From Candidatus Poribacteria bacterium (GTDB lineage Bacteria; Poribacteria; WGA-4E; GCA-2687025): a DNA stretch of 64,000 bases. The first letter of the stretch is position 1. Each line of letters opens with the position of its first letter. A program made the position numbers and the translations under genes. The stretch lies in contig JAPPNK010000026.1 of NCBI GenBank assembly GCA_028818695.1, positions 124,001 through 188,000 on the forward strand. The letters run 5' to 3'. This document shows, in pieces, positions 60,155 through 64,000 of this stretch. The notes beneath the pieces were generated by a model that saw nothing but the letters and a program-made list of their open reading frames with translations, ran no database searches and was not told the DNA's origin.

Positions 60155-61705
60155 ATGCGTTCCGCGCCGTTGACCGACAAGGCGCTCATTTTGCGCGCGG
60201 GCGACGATGTCGCTGTCGCGCGGGAGTGGATACCCGCAGGCGCGGCGCTGTCGCGCGGCGAAGACATTTTACAGACCGCCGAGCCGATTCGACCCGGACA
60301 TAAACTCGCCCTCAAAGCGATACCGAAGGACGCCCCTGTCCGCAAATACGGACATGTGATCGGCTTCGCTTCCCAAGAGATCGCGCCCGGCGCCCATGTC
60401 CATTCCCACAACCTAGAGGCGCGCGACTTCGACCGCGACTACCGCTTCGGCGAGGACGCCGTCCCGCTGCAGCCCTACCCGCCCGGCAAGGCGCGAACCT
60501 TTGACGGCTATCTCCGCTCAGACGGCCGCGTCGGAACGCGCAACTACATCGCCGTCATCTCCACCGTGAACTGCTCCGCCAGCGTCTCCCATTATGTGTC
60601 GCGTGAATTTTCAGACGAGCTGCTTAGCGGCTATCCGAATGTGGACGGGCTGCTGCCGTTGACGCATAAAGGCGGCTGCGGCGGCGTCTTGGGAGGCGCG
60701 GACTATCTTCAGCTGCAGCGCACGCTCGCCGGCATGGCGACCCATCCGAACGTGTACGGGTATATCCTGATGGGCTTGGGCTGCGAAGTGAATCAGATGG
60801 CGGATCTGGCGGCGAACGAGGGCTTGTTGACGATTGAAGGCATGGGCGCGCCGCCCAAGATGATCTCCATTCAGGCGGAAGGCGGCATCCAAAAGGCGGT
60901 GGAGGCGGGCTGCGCAGCGGTGGAAGAGATGCTGCCGCATGCGGACGCTTGCCGAAGGACGCCGCAGCCGCTCTCCAAGCTGATTGTCGGGGCGGAGTGC
61001 GGCGGTTCCGACGCGCATTCCGGCGTCACGGCGAACCCGGCGGTCGGCTGCTTCGGCGACGAGCTGGTGCGGCATGGCGGAACGCACTGCATCGGCGAGA
61101 CGCCGGAGATGTACGGCGCGGAGCATCTGCTGACGGCGCGCGCGTCCAGCGAACAGGTCGGCAGGCGGCTTCTGGAGCGCATCCGCTGGTGGGAAGAGCA
61201 TGCCGCCGCGCATGGCGCCAAGATCGACAACAATCCGACGCCCGGCAACAAGGAGGGCGGCTTGACGACGATCTACGAAAAGTCGCTCGGCGCGATTGCG
61301 AAGGGCGGCTCGTCGCCGCTGCGCGCTGTTTACGGGTACGCCGAGCGGATTGTGGAGAAAGGCTTTGTGGCGATGGACACGCCGGGCTACGATCCGGTGT
61401 CGGTGACCGGCATGGCGGCGGGCGGCGCGACGGTCATTCTGTTCACAACAGGGCGCGGGAGCGTCTTCGGGTTCAAACCGTCCCCCTCCATCAAGATTGC
61501 GACGAATTCGCGCCTGTTTCATCATATGCCGGACGATATGGACATCAACGCCGGCGCGGTTTTAGAAGGCAAAACGGTTGAAGAGGTCGGGCGGGAGATT
61601 TTGGAGGCGGTCGTCGCGACAGCCTCCGGCAAAAAAACGAAGAGCGAACTGGCAGGCGTCGGCGAATTGGAGTTCAACCCATGGACGCTGGGTCCGATTT
61701 TGTAG
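60155..61705 (+). CDS. UxaA-family altronate/galactarate-type dehydratase
   Basis: A 516-residue enzyme starting at ATG 60155 after GGAGAAGG. The N-terminal SAF-like domain (about 1-90) and the C-terminal UxaA domain are fused as in altronate dehydratase. Motifs: VGTRNYIAVISTVNCSAS, HKGGCGG, YILMGLGCEVNQM, GAECGGSDAHSGVTANPA and the C-terminal SPSIKIATNS. Enzymes of this family remove water from sugar acids such as altronate, galactarate or related acids with Fe or Mn. No uronate isomerase or aldolase gene is adjacent. A malate/lactate-type dehydrogenase gene follows after 73 bp. Confidence 0.92.
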   Translation: MRSAPLTDKALILRAGDDVAVAREWIPAGAALSRGEDILQTAEPIRPGHKLALKAIPKDAPVRKYGHVIGFASQEIAPGAHVHSHNLEARDFDRDYRFGEDAVPLQPYPPGKARTFDGYLRSDGRVGTRNYIAVISTVNCSASVSHYVSREFSDELLSGYPNVDGLLPLTHKGGCGGVLGGADYLQLQRTLAGMATHPNVYGYILMGLGCEVNQMADLAANEGLLTIEGMGAPPKMISIQAEGGIQKAVEAGCAAVEEMLPHADACRRTPQPLSKLIVGAECGGSDAHSGVTANPAVGCFGDELVRHGGTHCIGETPEMYGAEHLLTARASSEQVGRRLLERIRWWEEHAAAHGAKIDNNPTPGNKEGGLTTIYEKSLGAIAKGGSSPLRAVYGYAERIVEKGFVAMDTPGYDPVSVTGMAAGGATVILFTTGRGSVFGFKPSPSIKIATNSRLFHHMPDDMDINAGAVLEGKTVEEVGREILEAVVATASGKKTKSELAGVGELEFNPWTLGPIL

Positions 61706-61778
61706 CCTATGCGGCGCATGGGGCGCATCATTGAGTCGCTGTCGAGCCGCTTTTAAATAAAAGAAAGGGAACGGATAG

Positions 61779-62789
61779 ATGAGCTATTTGACGGACGAAC
61801 GGGTCGCCATTTTAGGAGCCGCCGGGGCGATCGGTTCCAATCTGGCGCAGTCGGTTCTGGCGATGGGCGTTTCAAGCCGAGTCGTCATGTTCGACCCGTT
61901 CGAGTCAGGTTTGCATGGCGCCGCCGAGGAGATGAATCACTGCGGTTTTCCTGGGGCTGAAATCGCTTGGACGACCGATCTGGGCGAAGCTCTGGAAAGC
62001 GCCTCGTACGCGATCACATCGGGCGGGGCGCCGCGCAAAGAGGGCATGACGCGCGAAGACCTGCGCAGAGACAACTGCGCTATTGCGAAGGAGCTGGGCG
62101 AAACGATACGCAAGCGCGCCCCGCATCTGAAATTCCTGATTGTCATCTTCAACCCGGCGGACATCACCGGCTTGACCGCTCTTGTGCATTCGGGCTTGGA
62201 CCCGAAGCGGGTGTCCACGCTGGCGGCGCTTGATTCGACGCGCCTTCAGACCGCCCTCGCGCAGCGGTTCGGCGTGCGCCAGGACCTCGTGACCGGCTGC
62301 CGAACCTACGGCGGACACGGCGAAAAGATGGCGGTCTTTAAAGACGGCATCCGCATCGACGGCAAGCCCCTGACAAGTTACTTGAGCGAGGGCTGGCTGT
62401 CGCAGGAGGACTGGGAGGAGATACAGGCGCATGTGCGGGGCGGCGGCGCGCGGGTCATTCAGCTGCGCGGGCGCAGTTCGTTTCAATCGCCCTCCCATTT
62501 GAGCGTTCTCATGCTGCGGTCGGTTCTTGGCGGGGGCGAATTTCCGTGGCCGAGCGGCGCGTATATCGGCGCTGAGGGGGATGCGTCCGAATGGGGCGGC
62601 GTCATGATGGCGGCGGACACGTCGCTCGGCGCGGACGGCGTCACAGCGCGCCTGCCGGACGGCTCCGAGGAGGACATGGCGGCGTTGAAGGAGTCGCATG
62701 CGCATCTGGCGGCGCTGCGCGACCAGACCATCGCGGACGGGCTGCTTCCGCCGCTGAACGAGTGGAAGCGGATCAATCCGCATCTGTGA
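61779..62789 (+). CDS. Malate/lactate dehydrogenase-like oxidoreductase
   Basis: A 336-residue NAD-dependent dehydrogenase of the LDH/MDH superfamily. The Rossmann motif VAILGAAGAIGSNL is at residues 9-22, with Asp in VVMFDPF to bind the NAD ribose. FNPADITGL replaces the usual NPVD, LDSTRLQTAL keeps the LDxxR substrate Arg, and GCRTYGGHGEKM holds the catalytic His. It differs from standard malate dehydrogenase in the loop APRKEGMTREDL. It likely oxidises a 2-hydroxy acid in the same transcript as the sugar-acid dehydratase. AAAGGGAA precedes the start. Confidence 0.88.
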   Translation: MSYLTDERVAILGAAGAIGSNLAQSVLAMGVSSRVVMFDPFESGLHGAAEEMNHCGFPGAEIAWTTDLGEALESASYAITSGGAPRKEGMTREDLRRDNCAIAKELGETIRKRAPHLKFLIVIFNPADITGLTALVHSGLDPKRVSTLAALDSTRLQTALAQRFGVRQDLVTGCRTYGGHGEKMAVFKDGIRIDGKPLTSYLSEGWLSQEDWEEIQAHVRGGGARVIQLRGRSSFQSPSHLSVLMLRSVLGGGEFPWPSGAYIGAEGDASEWGGVMMAADTSLGADGVTARLPDGSEEDMAALKESHAHLAALRDQTIADGLLPPLNEWKRINPHL

Positions 62790-62858
62790 CGCGGGGTCGG
62801 CGGCGATGAAGCGGAATCTTAGAATGCCCCCTTGCCGTTCAAACGAGAGGATAGCGCG

Positions 62859-63659
62859 ATGTCGGATTTGTTGATATGGGTCATCGGTTTAGACCATACG
62901 CAGACCGATCTGAAAAAGGCGCAGAAAGCGCTGGCTGAGGCGGCTCCTGAAGAGTGGGCGGCGTATAAGCGGTCGCGCGCGGCGTACGAGGCGGCGCGGA
63001 CGCTTGTTGTGCGGAATTCGGCGGTGATGGACGCGGAGGCGGAGCTGAAAATGACAGCCGCCGCCGAGTGGAAGGCGTACCAAAAAGCGCAGGACGCATT
63101 CCGCGAGGCGATTGAGGAGCATATCGAGGCAAAGAACGATGTCAAGCGGGAAGCGCCGGATCAGTACGCCGCGATCAAGGCGCTGTTCAAAGACGACTCG
63201 CTCTTTCAAGGCGGGTTTGAAAAGCGTTACAACGAGGCGCGCGATGCGTTGAAAGCCGCTGTCCCTCCCCCGAAGTGGGAACGGTATGAACATACGTCGG
63301 ATAAGGTGTACCATAAAGGCGAGGATTTGGGAAAGGCGGAGGAGGCGCTGCGCGACAACGCTCCCATGGAAATAGAAGTGTACCATGAGGCGGTGGAGTC
63401 GGCAGGCAACGCGCGCAGGCTTCGGCGGGCGCCGGTAGAATGGGCGTTGTTCTACGCGGCAGAGGAGGCGCTGATTTTAGCGGCGCCGGACGAATGGTTC
63501 GCCTACGAAAACGCGCTGGATGAGGACGAGCTCCATGCGGCGCAGAACGAGCTCTCAAAGGCGGCGCCGGACGAATGGGCGGCGTACCAAACCGCGGAGG
63601 ACGCGCTGGGCGACGCGCTGGGGCGGCGGCGCAAACTCATACAGTATATGGACTTTTGA
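62859..63659 (+). CDS. Helical-repeat hypothetical protein
   Basis: A 266-residue protein from ATG 62859 (GAGAGG upstream). It is built from about eight imperfect repeats of roughly 25-35 residues with the core A-(A/V)-P-x-E-W-x-A-Y-x-x-A and a following helix, for example EAAPEEWAAYKRSRAA, KAAPDEWAAYQTAEDA and LAAPDEWFAYENALDE. Composition is dominated by Ala, Glu, Lys, Asp and Arg, with no signal or membrane segment. I know no named family with this repeat. It lies 45 bp before a Gfo/Idh gene. It is likely an alpha-solenoid or coiled-coil scaffold, by inference. Confidence 0.7.
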   Translation: MSDLLIWVIGLDHTQTDLKKAQKALAEAAPEEWAAYKRSRAAYEAARTLVVRNSAVMDAEAELKMTAAAEWKAYQKAQDAFREAIEEHIEAKNDVKREAPDQYAAIKALFKDDSLFQGGFEKRYNEARDALKAAVPPPKWERYEHTSDKVYHKGEDLGKAEEALRDNAPMEIEVYHEAVESAGNARRLRRAPVEWALFYAAEEALILAAPDEWFAYENALDEDELHAAQNELSKAAPDEWAAYQTAEDALGDALGRRRKLIQYMDF

Positions 63660-63704
63660 ACGGAACGAACCGCTTATCAACACACAGAAAAGGGTCAAAA
63701 TCGT

Positions 63705-64000
63705 ATGGCAGAAACGATACGGGTTGGGTTTATCGGAACGGGCGGCAACGCGCGCGGACATATCGGGTGCCTCGCCGGCATGAAGGGCGTTCAGATTGCC
63801 GCGTTTGCCGATCCGAGCAAGGGGGCGCTCAAAGCGGCGCAGGAGCGAGTCAAAACGAAGGTTCCCGTCTTCAGCGACTATGTCGAGATGCTTGACAAAA
63901 CCGAGATGGACGCCGCCGTCATCTCCACGCCGCACACGCTGCATTTTGAGCAGGTCATGGCGTGCCTCGACCGCGGGCTGCATGTGCAGGTGGAAAAGCC
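63705..64000 (+). CDS. Gfo/Idh/MocA-family oxidoreductase, 3' end outside the window
   Basis: An open frame from ATG 63705 to the window end, 98 complete codons. It begins AETIRVGFIGTGGNARGH with the Rossmann glycine motif, continues IAAFADPSKGAL and ends at VQVEKP, the catalytic-region Lys-Pro of this family. The C-terminal domain is missing. It resembles the complete Gfo/Idh protein at 10487-11482 in the first 100 residues, but as family members only. AAAAGGG lies upstream of the start. Confidence 0.9.
   Translation, partial: MAETIRVGFIGTGGNARGHIGCLAGMKGVQIAAFADPSKGALKAAQERVKTKVPVFSDYVEMLDKTEMDAAVISTPHTLHFEQVMACLDRGLHVQVEK

Overview
The window is 64 kb of bacterial DNA, about 58 % G+C by eye and densely coded on both strands. 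I see no tRNA, rRNA, CRISPR array, transposase or phage structural gene. Three phytanoyl-CoA-dioxygenase-like proteins, two Gfo/Idh/MocA oxidoreductases, two sulfatase-fold enzymes, several WD40 propellers and proteins of the DUF2961 (GH172), DUF1343 (NamZ) and DUF6807 (PmoA) families resemble the gene content of uncultivated marine or sponge-associated lineages such as Candidatus Poribacteria. That placement is an inference from gene content. A lipobox protein, an EnvC-like factor and a Tat signal fit a diderm cell.

Layout. 0-13 kb: metabolic and enzyme genes (TolB-like propeller, zinc alcohol dehydrogenase, alkaline-phosphatase-fold enzyme, glucan phosphorylase operon with a TauE-like permease and a solute-binding lipoprotein, sugar isomerase, Gfo/Idh, thioredoxin, PhyH). 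13-24 kb: a TPR/RelE-like pair, citrate synthase, an operon of NtrB-type kinase, CtpA protease and EnvC-like protein, then HU and a large UPF0182 membrane protein. 24-28.6 kb: a small gene behind a consensus sigma-54 promoter, then a PhyH - S9 peptidase - sulfatase operon on the minus strand.

28.6-58 kb reads as a defence and accessory island: two PD-(D/E)XK (HsdR_N-like) proteins with shared C-terminal domains plus the stump of a third; a divergent Gp37/Gp68-family protein; an S1/P1-nuclease-like exported protein; an AlbA_2/Schlafen-type regulator coupled to a TrlF-type PHP-SMC ATPase; three tandem WD40 paralogues; a 1672-residue type ISP restriction-modification enzyme; three tandem TPR + RelE-like cassettes; and a DNA methyltransferase fused to an HNH nuclease. 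Housekeeping genes (dapB, a YchF-like GTPase) and carbohydrate enzymes (GH172, NamZ) lie between them. 58-64 kb: a secreted WD40 propeller, an altronate-dehydratase-family enzyme, a malate/lactate-dehydrogenase-like enzyme, a helical-repeat protein and a Gfo/Idh gene cut by the window end.

Short mobile-looking repeats run through the window. Family A is about 170 bp with imperfect 28-bp terminal inverted repeats and a central palindrome (three full copies, one expanded copy, one end fragment). Family B is about 130 bp (two inverted copies 22 kb apart). One family A end abuts the broken third HsdR_N paralogue.

The best candidates for an undescribed system are the TPR/RelE-like cassettes (four copies, one-nucleotide stop/start overlap in two) and the HsdR_N-like tandem operon at 28.7-31.2 kb. 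Many genes have sigma-70-like promoters with a TTGACA/TTGCGC-type -35, 16-18 bp spacing and a TAnnnT-type -10; these are listed where the match is good.
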